Assembly (NCBI RefSeq): GCF_001553345.1
Contig: NZ_KQ960749.1
Location: forward strand, 1-64,000
Direction of reading: 5' to 3'
DNA: 64,000 nucleotides
Source: Veillonella sp. DNF00869
Lineage (GTDB): Bacteria; Bacillota; Negativicutes; Veillonellales; Veillonellaceae
Each line of letters starts with the position of its first letter. Within the stretch, counting starts at the first letter, position 1. Under the pieces are notes generated by a model. It was given only the letters and a program-made list of their open reading frames with translations. It had not been told where the DNA came from and ran no database searches. A program made the translations under genes and the position numbers. Of this stretch, positions 20,343 to 30,547 are shown one piece after another.

Positions 20343-21617
20343 CTAATTTCCTTTCACTAACTCAGTTATACGGTTTGTAATCTCAGCTAAGGATACTGTT
20401 TCTTGTTCAGATGTATCCATATATTTTAAGATGACCTTACCTTCAGCTAATTCATTATCACCAATTATAATAACATATTTTGCGTTAATTTTGTTAGCAT
20501 ACTTCATTTGGCTCTTCATAGATTTACCAGAACCTTCCATTTCTGCTTTTACATAGGCATTACGCAAGGTATTTGTAATTCTGAAAGCCTCTTTTTGTGC
20601 CATTTCTCCTAATGCCACTACGAAGACGGAATCTTCTTGTGTTGGTTCTGGTAATAAGCCTTGTTTTTCTAGAGCCAACAATAACCGTTCCATACCCATC
20701 GCAAAGCCTACCGCAGGTGTATGTGGTCCATCTAGTTCTTCTACTAGACCATCATAACGACCACCACCAGCAACAGCACTTTGAGACCCCAATGGAGTAT
20801 ACTGTACTTCAAAAGCAGTTTTCGTGTAATAGTCTAACCCACGAACCAAGCGTGGATTTAAACTGAATTTCTCGCCAGCTGCTGTTAAGTATTCTTTCAC
20901 ATGATGGAAATGATCTTGACACTCTTCACATAAATTATCACTTAACTCCGGAACCCCTACTGCCAATTGTTGGCACTTTTCTTCTTTACAATCAAGGATA
21001 CGCAATGGATTCTTGTATAAGCGGCTTTGACACAGTTCACATAGTTCTTCTTTTTTTGGTTCAAAGAAAGCAATTAATTTCTCTCTATACGCAGGACGAC
21101 ACGTTGGACAACCTACAGAGTTTACTTCTACATTCAAATCTTTTAAACCTAGGTCACGCAATAATTGTAACACCAAAGAGATACATTCCGCATCAGCACT
21201 TGGAGCTTGTGTACCCAATAATTCTACCCCAAATTGATGGAATTGACGATAGCGACCAGCTTGCGGCTTATCGTGACGGAACATAGGGCCAATATAGAAC
21301 CACTTTGTAATCGATTCTTGTCCATAAATTTTATTTTCTAAATACGCACGCACCGCAGAAGCAGTTCCTTCTGGACGCAATGTATAGGATTGATCTTTTT
21401 TATCTCCTGTAGGAAAGGAATACATTTCTTTTTGTACGATATCTGTAGTTTCCCCAATACCGCGTAAAAATAAGCCTGTTTCTTCAAACATAGGCGTACG
21501 AACTTCTTCAAATCCATAGGTCTTACATAATCGACGAATGGTATTTTCAATATAGTACCAATTTCCAAGAACACTCGGCAATAAATCTTGTGTCCCTCTT
21601 GGTTTTTGAATAGCCAC
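20343..21617 (-). CDS. hisS: Histidyl-tRNA synthetase
   Basis: Charges tRNA-His. I choose GTG at 21617 ([14 protein letters not shown]), seven bases after GGAGGG; it overlaps the hemZ stop as TAGTG, implying translational coupling. 424 residues. Class II motifs include [12 protein letters not shown], motif 2 near [19 protein letters not shown] and the histidine motif [14 protein letters not shown]. It is followed by aspS, the usual Firmicute pair. Confidence 0.97.
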   Translation of the reverse strand: MAIQKPRGTQDLLPSVLGNWYYIENTIRRLCKTYGFEEVRTPMFEETGLFLRGIGETTDIVQKEMYSFPTGDKKDQSYTLRPEGTASAVRAYLENKIYGQESITKWFYIGPMFRHDKPQAGRYRQFHQFGVELLGTQAPSADAECISLVLQLLRDLGLKDLNVEVNSVGCPTCRPAYREKLIAFFEPKKEELCELCQSRLYKNPLRILDCKEEKCQQLAVGVPELSDNLCEECQDHFHHVKEYLTAAGEKFSLNPRLVRGLDYYTKTAFEVQYTPLGSQSAVAGGGRYDGLVEELDGPHTPAVGFAMGMERLLLALEKQGLLPEPTQEDSVFVVALGEMAQKEAFRITNTLRNAYVKAEMEGSGKSMKSQMKYANKINAKYVIIIGDNELAEGKVILKYMDTSEQETVSLAEITNRITELVKGN

Positions 21618-23239
21618 TAGCTGTCCCTCCAATGTTTATTACTTAGTAAAGTACGTTTCTCTAATAGTCGTTGTATATCTTGAATATACGTATCTACATC
21701 TTTCGGCATGTATTGTTTTTGTTGCCTAAAATCAGCACCATCTATCCATTTAGAGACACTACCTGGTCCTATGGAAAGTATGGACTGACGTTCTTCTATC
21801 ATTTGTATATTATAAATGCTTTCATAGTTTGGCAAGGTGTAGCCAATGTTCTCCATTTGCCCCACCATGTATTGTTGACGATACATATAGTATGGTATAT
21901 ATCCTAATTGCAATAATGCTTCATGGGTTTCATCTAACATAGTTTGGACCATATCCTCAGAAGGAATCTCTTTGGCAAAGCTACTCCCATATAAAGGACT
22001 ACCTTTTTTCAACGCTAAGGTATGGACAGTTACATTGTGAGGACGTAACTGCTCAATGTATTGCACATTCTCTTCCATACTTTTTACTGTTTGACGTGGT
22101 AATCCTGCAATAAAATCCATATTGATAGAACAATTTGTGTGGCTCTCCACATACTCATAGATAGATAAAAATTCTGCAACGCTATGACCACGGCCAATGA
22201 TACGCAACAAATCATCCTGCATCGTTTGGGGATTCAAGCTAATCCTAGTAACACCCGCATCTACAATAGATTGAACCTTGTTAGCATTCAATGAGTCAGG
22301 ACGCCCGGCTTCTACAGTAAACTCACGGCCCTTTGGAATCACATCTCCCAATGCATGCACAATATGGTGAAAGTCTCCATCTCCTAAACTGGTTGGAGTT
22401 CCTCCACCCATGTATAACGATTGTACCTCTAAACCATATGTTTTAACAAGTCTTTTCAAGTGTTCTATATCACGATGATAGACATCCACAAAGTCCTGTA
22501 TCTTTCCATAGTTTTGAATGAGTCCATAGGGAAAGGAACAATAGGTGCAATGAGTTTCACAGAAAGGAATGCCACTATACAAACTAATCTCCTTAGGAGA
22601 TTGTTGTACATGTGCTACATACGGGCGTTCCAGTACTGCCACTTGCTCTAATAATTTCCACTTCACATGGCTAATACTATGGATACTTTCCAGTTCTTGC
22701 CGAACCTTCTCTAAATCACCTAAGGAGTCCCATAGTTTATGGGTCAACTTAGTAGGCCGTACGCCTACTAAAGTGCCCCATAAACTAGTCCTCACACCCA
22801 ATATACGTCTAAGCTTTGATAAGACTTCTCTGCCTATCAGTTTCCGACCTTCCACAGTGTCTTTTCCAGAAATAGACCATATATGAAGATAGTCTGCGTA
22901 TAACTCTGATGGTCTCTGTATACCAGTCTCCAATAGCTCTTCTTGTACTCTAGTATGGCAGAACAACTGTACTATCAACTGTGTACCATCAGTATCTGCC
23001 TCTAGTTCACTGATAATATCCCCAAATTGTACTAACACACTCGGAGTAGACTCATTTTGCCTATACTCTATGGGAAATAGACCTTGTACATAAGGACTAG
23101 AGCCAGATTCCCTAATATCCGATACATATATAATAAAGTCAGGGTTGTCTTTCGATGAAAACAATCCCACTGCACCACATTGATGAGCTATGACAGAACC
23201 TAACTCCATAGGTCCTTCATAGCTATATGTATTATGCAT
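21617..23239 (-). CDS. hemZ: HemZ-type oxygen-independent coproporphyrinogen dehydrogenase
   Basis: Radical SAM protein of the HemN/HemZ/HemW superfamily. 540 residues from ATG at 23239, overlapping the fur stop. The long N-terminal extension before the radical SAM motif (CETHCTYCSF near 245) and the MGGGTPTSL motif fit HemZ better than HemN or HemW. Whether it acts in haem synthesis or as a haem chaperone is not decided by sequence. Its place directly behind fur is consistent with iron control. Confidence 0.82.
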   Translation of the reverse strand: MHNTYSYEGPMELGSVIAHQCGAVGLFSSKDNPDFIIYVSDIRESGSSPYVQGLFPIEYRQNESTPSVLVQFGDIISELEADTDGTQLIVQLFCHTRVQEELLETGIQRPSELYADYLHIWSISGKDTVEGRKLIGREVLSKLRRILGVRTSLWGTLVGVRPTKLTHKLWDSLGDLEKVRQELESIHSISHVKWKLLEQVAVLERPYVAHVQQSPKEISLYSGIPFCETHCTYCSFPYGLIQNYGKIQDFVDVYHRDIEHLKRLVKTYGLEVQSLYMGGGTPTSLGDGDFHHIVHALGDVIPKGREFTVEAGRPDSLNANKVQSIVDAGVTRISLNPQTMQDDLLRIIGRGHSVAEFLSIYEYVESHTNCSINMDFIAGLPRQTVKSMEENVQYIEQLRPHNVTVHTLALKKGSPLYGSSFAKEIPSEDMVQTMLDETHEALLQLGYIPYYMYRQQYMVGQMENIGYTLPNYESIYNIQMIEERQSILSIGPGSVSKWIDGADFRQQKQYMPKDVDTYIQDIQRLLEKRTLLSNKHWRDS

Positions 23240-23723
23240 GTTCTTTTTCAGATTCTGCTTGTTTTGCCTTTTCATGACATTCGCCACAGAAACCGTATAC
23301 TTTTAATTGATGGTCTGTGGTATGGAAGTTCAATTTTTTAGCGATAATGGATTCTAATGTTTCCAACATATCATCTTCAAATTCTTTCACGCAGCCACAC
23401 TTAACACAAATCAAATGATGATGGAAATGAGATAATTCATCGCTATTTAATTCATAGCGATTACGACCATCACCAAAATCCAAACGTTTCACTAAGTCTA
23501 ACTCAGTGAATAAGTCCAATGTACGGTAAATCGTAGCTAAACCAATATCTGGATTGTTCTTTTTCACTAAAATATACACATCTTCTGCACTTAAGTGTTT
23601 TTCTTCTGCTTCAATAAACGTTTGTAAGATAATTTGACGTTGTGTTGTTAATTTATATTTTTTATCTTTAATACGCTCTTTTAATTTTTCCATTGTTGCT
23701 TGTACTTCCATTGCTTTATCCAT
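23232..23723 (-). CDS. fur: Fur family metal-dependent repressor
   Basis: 163 residues. An N-terminal winged helix (LTTQRQIILQTFIEAEEKHLSAEDVY; GLATIYRTLDLF) and a C-terminal metal domain with the His-rich HFHHHLIC, CVKCG and CGECHE zinc cysteines. Overall this fits Fur, but PerR or Zur cannot be excluded from sequence. It overlaps the AI-2E permease gene by eight bases and sits inside the recJ-aspS group, whose promoter carries a Fur-box-like sequence, suggesting autoregulation. Confidence 0.88.
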   Translation of the reverse strand: MDKAMEVQATMEKLKERIKDKKYKLTTQRQIILQTFIEAEEKHLSAEDVYILVKKNNPDIGLATIYRTLDLFTELDLVKRLDFGDGRNRYELNSDELSHFHHHLICVKCGCVKEFEDDMLETLESIIAKKLNFHTTDHQLKVYGFCGECHEKAKQAESEKEHA

Positions 23724-24786
23724 GATGTTCCTCTTTCTGTAAACTATAATATTTATTAAAATACCACAACCGTTTTGCTATAATTTGTGCTACAGCTGTC
23801 AATGGTACGGCAGTCATCATACCGATCATCCCAAAGAAATAGCCTCCCACAAAAATGGCTGTAATAATAACTAATGGGGGAAGATTAATAACATGCCCCA
23901 TAATCTTAGGCATAATAATTTGTCCATCTAGCACTTGCAAGATCCCATATGTAATGGCAACTTTTACGGCTAGAGGACCACTAATAACAGCGGCTAAAAT
24001 AATGGCTGGCGCTGCACTAATAAATGGTCCAATAATAGGAATCCACTCCGCGATACCCGCTAATACTGCTAATACAAGAGGATACGGCAAATCGTAGCAA
24101 TAGCATACGATAAATGTAAGGCAAAACATATTACTTGCTAATAGTAATTGCCCCCGTAAATATCCTCCTAAAGTACGAATAATATCATTCACTACTTCTT
24201 CCAAATGAGCTGAAGTAGGGCTGGAAAAAATATTTAATATAGCCCGTTTAATACTACGTCCATCTTTCAGTAAATAAAATGTTAAAATCGGTACTAATAA
24301 CAATTGTAATAAGGTACTAGCAAAGGACACAATAGCAAGCACACCACGTTGTGCTAAATCCACTCCATAATTACCAATCGTAACTAGAGTTGAATTAATC
24401 ACACCTTCAAATTGATGTGGTATGATACTTTCACCATCGATACCTTGTAATCCTTTTACCACTTCTACAAATTGGTCTAATACATATGGTAAGTTAATTA
24501 ATAATTTTGTTAATTCACTAATTACTGGTACCATCACATATCGAACCAACACGGTAGATATGAGTGCCACTACCACGAAAGATGGAATAATAGCTAACCA
24601 TCGTGGGCATTGCTTCCAATACTTTCGAATATATTGTTGCGTCATATTTACCCAAGGCCATAAGAGCAAGGTTAAAATAATAGCAATCACTAAGGGAATC
24701 ACTACCGGTAATGCAATCGTTAGACCTATACTCGCTAAAATCAGTAAAATACAGCGTAGCCAATATTGTATAGATTTATGTCCCAT
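23716..24786 (-). CDS. AI-2E transporter family (PerM/UPF0118) membrane protein
   Basis: 356 residues with about eight membrane helices and the family's conserved late segment (AEWIPIIGPFISAAPAIILA; PKIMGHVINLPPLVIITAI). Members export small molecules or act as Na+/H+ antiporters; the substrate here is unknown. It overlaps fur and follows the MBL hydrolase by eight bases. Confidence 0.88.
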   Translation of the reverse strand: MGHKSIQYWLRCILLILASIGLTIALPVVIPLVIAIILTLLLWPWVNMTQQYIRKYWKQCPRWLAIIPSFVVVALISTVLVRYVMVPVISELTKLLINLPYVLDQFVEVVKGLQGIDGESIIPHQFEGVINSTLVTIGNYGVDLAQRGVLAIVSFASTLLQLLLVPILTFYLLKDGRSIKRAILNIFSSPTSAHLEEVVNDIIRTLGGYLRGQLLLASNMFCLTFIVCYCYDLPYPLVLAVLAGIAEWIPIIGPFISAAPAIILAAVISGPLAVKVAITYGILQVLDGQIIMPKIMGHVINLPPLVIITAIFVGGYFFGMIGMMTAVPLTAVAQIIAKRLWYFNKYYSLQKEEHHG

Positions 24787-24794
24787 CCTATCAC

Positions 24795-25418
24795 CTACCG
24801 TACAAATGGATTAAATTGCTTTTCATCGCCAATTGTTGTTTCTGGTCCATGTCCAGGATAGACCTTTGTATCTTCTGGCAATGTATATAGCTTTTCTTTA
24901 ATCCCCTTACTTAATACGTCAAAATCTCCATTAGGAAAATCCGTCCTGCCTATTGACCCTTGGAACAAGGTATCCCCTGCCAGTAAAGTTCCCTCTGTGT
25001 AATAACATACTCCACCTGGTGTATGACCTGGTGTTTCAATCACAGTAAAGGTAGTGTCACCTAAGGAAATCGTATCGCCCTCTTTTACATAGCGTACATC
25101 ATCTACTTCTGCTGTAATATAGCGACCAGAATGAGCACTCAAATTCACCGTTGGATTCGTCAAACATTCCGCATCGCCTTCGTGAATATATACTGGCACA
25201 TGGTACGCATCCACCAACGTTTTTACAGCTCCAATATGATCACTGTGCCCATGAGTTAATAAAATACCTTGCACCTTAAATTCGTGACTATCTAGAATTT
25301 CTTTTAACTTTTCTCCTTCGTCGCCTGGATCAGTTACAAGGCACGTATTATCTGCTTCATTATGCGCAATGTAACAATTCGTTCCATACGCCCCTAAGGG
25401 CATATAATATAACTTCAT
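24795..25418 (-). CDS. MBL-fold hydrolase (glyoxalase II-like)
   Basis: 207 residues. The metallo-beta-lactamase motif THGHSDHIG is near 56-64, with later metal ligands in ETPGHTPGG, LAGDTLF and VYPGHGPET. The short form without the glyoxalase II C-terminal domain is common in Firmicutes, where true substrates are mostly unknown. It is in the recJ-aspS group, after dtd. Confidence 0.88.
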   Translation of the reverse strand: MKLYYMPLGAYGTNCYIAHNEADNTCLVTDPGDEGEKLKEILDSHEFKVQGILLTHGHSDHIGAVKTLVDAYHVPVYIHEGDAECLTNPTVNLSAHSGRYITAEVDDVRYVKEGDTISLGDTTFTVIETPGHTPGGVCYYTEGTLLAGDTLFQGSIGRTDFPNGDFDVLSKGIKEKLYTLPEDTKVYPGHGPETTIGDEKQFNPFVR

Positions 25419-25430
25419 TTCTTAACTCCA

Positions 25431-25880
25431 TTAAAACTCTTTACTACTCTCTAATAGAATCGTCACAGGTCCATCATTGACCAATGCTACTTGCATATGA
25501 GCTTGAAATTGACCTGTACTCACGATTAAGCCTTTTCCTTTGAAAGCCTCTACTAGCTCCAAATATAAGCGCTCTGCCATCTCTGGTGGAGCTGCTTTCA
25601 TAAAATTCGGTCGACGCCCCTTACGCGCATCTCCGTAGAGAGTGAATTGCGAAACTACGCACACCTCACCACCTACATCTAATACGGATAGGTTCATCTT
25701 ATCCTGTTCATCTTCAAAAATGCGTAAGTGGCTTACCTTTTCACAAATATATTGTACATCCTCTATTGTATCCGTATCTGTTACGCCTACTAGTACTAAA
25801 AGACCTTGCTTCGTACTACCAATAACAGACTCATCTACGGTAACCGAAGAAGAACTCACACGTTGTACAACGGCTCTCAT
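25431..25880 (-). CDS. dtd: D-aminoacyl-tRNA deacylase
   Basis: Removes D-amino acids and glycine wrongly attached to tRNA. 149 residues, with the family motifs [10 protein letters not shown] and [11 protein letters not shown]. Its ATG overlaps the relA stop (ATGA). The relA-dtd pairing is conserved in Firmicutes. Confidence 0.96.
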   Translation of the reverse strand: MRAVVQRVSSSSVTVDESVIGSTKQGLLVLVGVTDTDTIEDVQYICEKVSHLRIFEDEQDKMNLSVLDVGGEVCVVSQFTLYGDARKGRRPNFMKAAPPEMAERLYLELVEAFKGKGLIVSTGQFQAHMQVALVNDGPVTILLESSKEF

Positions 25881-28102
25881 GCTTTCCCTCCTCGATGGAC
25901 TGAATATACATCTTTCACTCGACGTAACTTCGTCATCACATAATCGAGTTGTGACAAATCTTTAATATCTAACATTAAATGAATGGTTACATCTTTTGCA
26001 TCGTCAGTTTTCGCATTAATATTGGAAATGTTAATTTTCATTTCTGACAAGACTGCCATCACTTCCATTAACAAACCACTGCGATCATAGGCATGCACGG
26101 ACACACTTACTTGGAATTGATCCTGTGTAGCTCCTTCCCAATCGACTTCTATCATACGATTCAAATCATCTGGGGTATGACCAATATTGGTACAATCTGC
26201 ACGATGTACAGAAACGCCTCGGCCTCTCGTAATATAGCCAATAATATCGTCTCCTGGTACAGGATTACAGCAACGAGCCATACGAACCATCACACCAGCT
26301 TCACCTTTTACAAGAACACCACTGCTACTTTTCTTAGATTTTCCTTGATGTACTTTAAGACGGTCGATGACAGCCATCGTATCTTTTCGTTGCTCTTCCT
26401 TAGCGACTTCCTGCTTATGAATGTCCACTAATCTGAGTAATACTGTATTCACTGAAAGTCCACCAAATCCGACGGCAGAGTACAGCTCAGCTTCGCCGCC
26501 AGCATTCAAAGATTTTCCAATCTTTTCTAGGCGACCATTTTTTGTTAAGTCCTTCCAATCATAGCCTAAGCGTTTCGCTTCTTTTTCTAATAGTTCTCTA
26601 CCTTTGACGATATTTTCTTCTTTATTTTCACGCTTAAACCAGTTTCGAATCTTTGTCTTACTTTCTGTAGAGCCGACAATATTTAACCAGTCTAACCGTG
26701 GTTTCCCATTTTTAGAAGTGACGATTTCAACGATGTCCCCATTTTGCAGTTCATAATCTAGAGGAACAATCTTGCCATTAATTTTAGCTCCTACGCATTT
26801 ATTTCCCACATCGGTATGAACACGATACGCAAAATCCAGTGGTACAGTGCCTTTTGGCAACTTCATAACGTCACCTTTAGGAGTAAAGACGAATACTTCC
26901 CCTGTAAAGACATCCAGTTTCAAAGCGTTAAGCAATTCTTTCGGATCGCTTGCATCTTGCCACTCAAGAACATGACGAATCCAGCCTACCTTGGCATCAA
27001 AATCAGCTTCTGCTTTCCCTTTATTACCTTCCTTATATCGCCAATGGGCGGCTACACCATATTCAGACACACGATGCATATCCCAAGTACGAATTTGAAT
27101 TTCTACAGGCTGACCTTTTGTACCGATAACTGTGGTATGCAAGGATTGATACATATTCGACTTCGGCATCGCAATGTAATCTTTAAAGCGATACGGCAAA
27201 GGTTTCCATAAACTATGTACTGTACCTAGCACGGCATAACAATCTGGAATCGTATCTACGATGACTCGAACGGCATACAAATCATAAATTTGAGATAAAT
27301 CTCGATTGTCCTTTTTCATTTTCTTATAAATACTATAAAAGTGTTTGGGACGACCTTTTACATCTGCTTTAATATGAGCATGTTCCAAAGCATCTTTCAA
27401 AGTATTCATAGTATCATTTACAATATCCTCACGAGCTTGTCGTTTTTCACTCATCTGTTGTACTAGGTCATAATATTTTTCTGGTTCTAAATAACGGAAC
27501 GATAAGTCCTCTAGTTCCCATTTAATATTAAAAATACCTAAGCGATGTGCCAATGGCGCAAAAATTTCTAACGTTTCTTGGGCTATACGTTGTTGTTTAT
27601 CGGGACGCATATGCTTTAAGGTACGCATATTGTGTAATCGGTCCCCTAGCTTGATGACCACTACACGCACATCTTTTGCCATGGCCAAAATCATCTTTCG
27701 ATAATTTTCAATTTGCTGTTCTTCTTTTGTTTGATACTGAAATTGATTTAGTTTTGTAACCCCATCTACCAAGAATGCCACTTCTGGTCCAAATTGTTCT
27801 TCTATTTCCTCTAAGCTTATCTCTGTATCTTCCACTACATCATGTAATAAAGCAGATACCAAGGTAGATCGATCAATTTGTAGTTCGCTCAATATGGTGG
27901 CAACCCCTAAAGGGTGCAAGATATACGGTTCTCCAGAAGCCCGTTTTTGCGATGCATGTGCTTTATCTGCCAGTGCAAACGCACGCTCTATGACTGGCCA
28001 GTCTTCTTCTGGTAAATAGGACCGAACACGGTCCATAAATTGTCCATATTCTCGTTCTTTATTAAATGTATGCTCCTGAGGGGTACTTATAGTACTTACC
28101 AT
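25877..28102 (-). CDS. relA: Bifunctional (p)ppGpp synthetase/hydrolase (Rel/Spo)
   Basis: Makes and degrades the stringent-response alarmone. 741 residues: HD hydrolase domain ([12 protein letters not shown]), synthetase domain with the [19 protein letters not shown] segment, TGS domain ([15 protein letters not shown]), zinc-finger-like CCNPVPGD and a C-terminal ACT domain. The intact HD site and the RFKD form of the synthetase loop indicate a bifunctional enzyme. Its ATG overlaps the recJ stop (TAATG), with GGAGGG upstream. Confidence 0.97.
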   Translation of the reverse strand: MVSTISTPQEHTFNKEREYGQFMDRVRSYLPEEDWPVIERAFALADKAHASQKRASGEPYILHPLGVATILSELQIDRSTLVSALLHDVVEDTEISLEEIEEQFGPEVAFLVDGVTKLNQFQYQTKEEQQIENYRKMILAMAKDVRVVVIKLGDRLHNMRTLKHMRPDKQQRIAQETLEIFAPLAHRLGIFNIKWELEDLSFRYLEPEKYYDLVQQMSEKRQAREDIVNDTMNTLKDALEHAHIKADVKGRPKHFYSIYKKMKKDNRDLSQIYDLYAVRVIVDTIPDCYAVLGTVHSLWKPLPYRFKDYIAMPKSNMYQSLHTTVIGTKGQPVEIQIRTWDMHRVSEYGVAAHWRYKEGNKGKAEADFDAKVGWIRHVLEWQDASDPKELLNALKLDVFTGEVFVFTPKGDVMKLPKGTVPLDFAYRVHTDVGNKCVGAKINGKIVPLDYELQNGDIVEIVTSKNGKPRLDWLNIVGSTESKTKIRNWFKRENKEENIVKGRELLEKEAKRLGYDWKDLTKNGRLEKIGKSLNAGGEAELYSAVGFGGLSVNTVLLRLVDIHKQEVAKEEQRKDTMAVIDRLKVHQGKSKKSSSGVLVKGEAGVMVRMARCCNPVPGDDIIGYITRGRGVSVHRADCTNIGHTPDDLNRMIEVDWEGATQDQFQVSVSVHAYDRSGLLMEVMAVLSEMKINISNINAKTDDAKDVTIHLMLDIKDLSQLDYVMTKLRRVKDVYSVHRGGKA

Positions 28103-30108
28103 TATGATCCCTCCTGACTATAAGTCATAAACGTCAACGATGTGTGAAGTTCCAACTTTTGTTGCACATTCACCCAGCGATATACATGACGTCCATCATC
28201 CAATGCTTCCTCTTTTAGAATGCCTAAATCTTTAAATACATCTAAAGCAAGGATTGCTTCTCGCGAAGTCATTTCTTGTGGCTTACACTCTAATGCTTCT
28301 CGCTCCACTATATACTTTGGTGCTGTAGGAGACCGGAAAATATGTTTTACCACAGTATACATCTTGCGTAAGCTATCTACTTCTAGTCGTTCTCTTTGTT
28401 GTGAAAGTGGTTCCAAGTCTTGCACAATGAGTTGTGGCGTCACCACGCCTTGCCATTCATTTTTCTGCAAAGAAAATGCTACTTTTACAGGGTCATCTGC
28501 AAAGATTTCCTGCATATAATGCGCTCCTTGCCAAGCCACCGCATCAATGGGGCCCTGTTGACCTTGCAAGATAATTTTACAATGATTTTTTTGAAATCCC
28601 ATAGGGTACAGATTCTGCACACGAATCTTAGGAAGTGCAAAAACAGGCGTACTATTCCCCATACCATAAGGCTCTAAAGTAGCTATTTGATCAATTAACT
28701 CAATGCTAATATCATCGCTATGCATAGCACCATCAACGGTGACAATAGGAATATAATCTTCTTCTGTTAATTGTTTACGGCAAAACTCACTAGCTTTTTC
28801 ACGTAAGGCATCAATATGCTCTGCTTGTACACTAAATCCTGCCGCCTGTGCATGTCCACCAAACTGTATTAATGTATCTCCCGCAAAGGTTAACATATCA
28901 TACATATTACAATGATCAATACTACGACAGGAGCCTTTACCAATTCCATCATGAATACTAATCACCATAGTCGGTTTATAAAAGGCTTCTACCAAACGGG
29001 ACGCAACGATACCGATAACTCCAGGATGCCAGCCTTCGCCTGCCACTACAATACATTGATCCGCCAAACTTCCTTGTGCTAATACCGATTGATACGCTTC
29101 TTCAAAAATAGCTCGTTCAATCTGTTGTCGCTCCGTATTTGTTTCTTGCAACTCTTCTGCAATTTCCATGGCCTCAGCTGGATCTGTGGTAATCAGCAAT
29201 TCTACAGCTCGTGTCGCATGCGTCACCCGTCCTGCTGCATTTAATCTTGGCGCTAAGGTAAACCCAATATGGCCTGCAGATAGTACTTTTCCTTCTAAAC
29301 CGGCCACTTGCACTAAGGCTTGAATCCCTACATTGGGAGCCTCTGTCATTTTTTTCAAACCTTCACGAACGATAATCCGATTTTCTCCCACTAAGGGAAC
29401 TACATCAGCTACCGTGCCCAAAGCTACAATATCTAAGTCTTCTCGATATTCTTCACCAGTACGACGTTTCCATAAAGCCTGACATACTTTAAAAGCCACA
29501 CCTACACCAGATAAATTTTTATCTGTATAGGGACACTCTGGCTGCTTATGGTTAACCACCGCTGTAGCCCTTGGTATTTGTGGTGGTGATGTATGATGGT
29601 CTGTAATAATCATAGACACACGATCTCTCACAGCTTCTACAATATCATAGGAGCTAATACCGCAATCTACAGAAATAATTAAATCTGTCTTTTGGGAAAT
29701 TAAATATTCTAAGGCTTCTAAATTAAGACCATAACCTTCACTTTGTCGCTCTGGAATATAATAGGTTACATTCGCTCCTAAGCGCGAAAAAAATCGGTAC
29801 ATTAGTGATGTAGCAGTAATACCATCCACATCATAATCTCCGTAAATGACAATAGAACCATTCATGGCTAAGACTCTTTCAATTTCTTCCACAGCCTGTG
29901 CCATTCCTTTTAACATAAAAGGATCTAATAAATCATCCATTGTGCTATATAAGAATGTTCGACCTTCTTCTACAGTGGTAATCCCACGGTTTGCCAATAA
30001 ATGAGAAACAATAGGATGCACTGCTAATCCAGAGGTCAATTGAGATTCTATTTCTTTTTGATGTTCGGCAATTTTCCAACGTTTGCCTTTTCGTTTATCT
30101 AGTTTCAT
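28102..30108 (-). CDS. recJ: Single-strand-specific exonuclease RecJ
   Basis: 5'-3' ssDNA exonuclease of recombination and mismatch repair. I use ATG at 30108 (MKLDKRKGKR) because upstream in-frame starts fall on the promoter; 668 residues. The DHH motifs are visible: DYDVDGITATS, SVDCGIS, MIITDHHTSP; DHHA1 follows with GGHAQAAGFSV. A C-terminal extension beyond the OB fold (about 570-668) is typical for Firmicutes. First gene of the nine-gene group. Confidence 0.95.
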   Translation of the reverse strand: MKLDKRKGKRWKIAEHQKEIESQLTSGLAVHPIVSHLLANRGITTVEEGRTFLYSTMDDLLDPFMLKGMAQAVEEIERVLAMNGSIVIYGDYDVDGITATSLMYRFFSRLGANVTYYIPERQSEGYGLNLEALEYLISQKTDLIISVDCGISSYDIVEAVRDRVSMIITDHHTSPPQIPRATAVVNHKQPECPYTDKNLSGVGVAFKVCQALWKRRTGEEYREDLDIVALGTVADVVPLVGENRIIVREGLKKMTEAPNVGIQALVQVAGLEGKVLSAGHIGFTLAPRLNAAGRVTHATRAVELLITTDPAEAMEIAEELQETNTERQQIERAIFEEAYQSVLAQGSLADQCIVVAGEGWHPGVIGIVASRLVEAFYKPTMVISIHDGIGKGSCRSIDHCNMYDMLTFAGDTLIQFGGHAQAAGFSVQAEHIDALREKASEFCRKQLTEEDYIPIVTVDGAMHSDDISIELIDQIATLEPYGMGNSTPVFALPKIRVQNLYPMGFQKNHCKIILQGQQGPIDAVAWQGAHYMQEIFADDPVKVAFSLQKNEWQGVVTPQLIVQDLEPLSQQRERLEVDSLRKMYTVVKHIFRSPTAPKYIVEREALECKPQEMTSREAILALDVFKDLGILKEEALDDGRHVYRWVNVQQKLELHTSLTFMTYSQEGS

Positions 30109-30135
30109 ACGTACCTCTTGGAGGGATATTTCTTT

Positions 30136-30154
30136 CATTATCATTATCATTATT
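30136..30154 (-). promoter_or_regulatory. Fur-box-like operator at the recJ promoter
   Basis: The minus-strand 19-mer made of repeated ATAATG units matches the E. coli Fur consensus at 15 of 19 positions by eye. It overlaps the -10 box and predicted start, a repressing position. Confidence 0.55.
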
Positions 30155-30180
30155 ATACATGAAAGTCCAAGCATTTTCAA
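30152..30180 (-). promoter_or_regulatory. Promoter of the recJ-aspS gene group
   Basis: Minus strand TTGAAA, 17-base spacer, TATAAT. Start predicted near 30145, about 37 bases before the recJ ATG. Confidence 0.75.
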
Positions 30181-30357
30181 TAAGTATCATTATTAAAAAT
30201 ATAATAATTTACTTTTATTATCACACCTTATGACAAAAGTAGTGTTTATAATTAAATTTCTTCACTCTTCAATTATCAATTTCAAGCTCTAAAAGCCCAC
30301 CATAACAAATATGAGGACTCCTCGTATATGAGCACCCTACACATTTAGCATAAAACC
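30181..30357. other. Non-coding interval
   Basis: AT-rich spacer between the recJ promoter and the DASS terminator. It holds a small dyad around ATATGAGG/CCTCGTATAT near 30310-30330. No gene is apparent on either strand. Confidence 0.4.
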
Positions 30358-30403
30358 AAAAAAGGTTGTACCCAAATGCACGTACAGCATTTCAGTACAA
30401 CCT
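30357..30403 (-). terminator. Terminator of the DASS transporter gene
   Basis: Minus strand AGGTTGTAC and GTACAACCT (9 bp) with an inner AAATGC/GCATTT helix, followed by TTTTTT. It lies about 145 bases past the stop codon at 30548. Confidence 0.75.
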
Positions 30404-30547
30404 AATGTAAAACCTATCCTAGTTCTAATTATAAAGGATATTACATCCATTACTTCTATGAAGCCATATACTACCATCATTACAGAGAAATCATCTACTC
30501 ATGTACTACGATGACTACAGAGGAAGTATTTCTCTATCTACATCATC

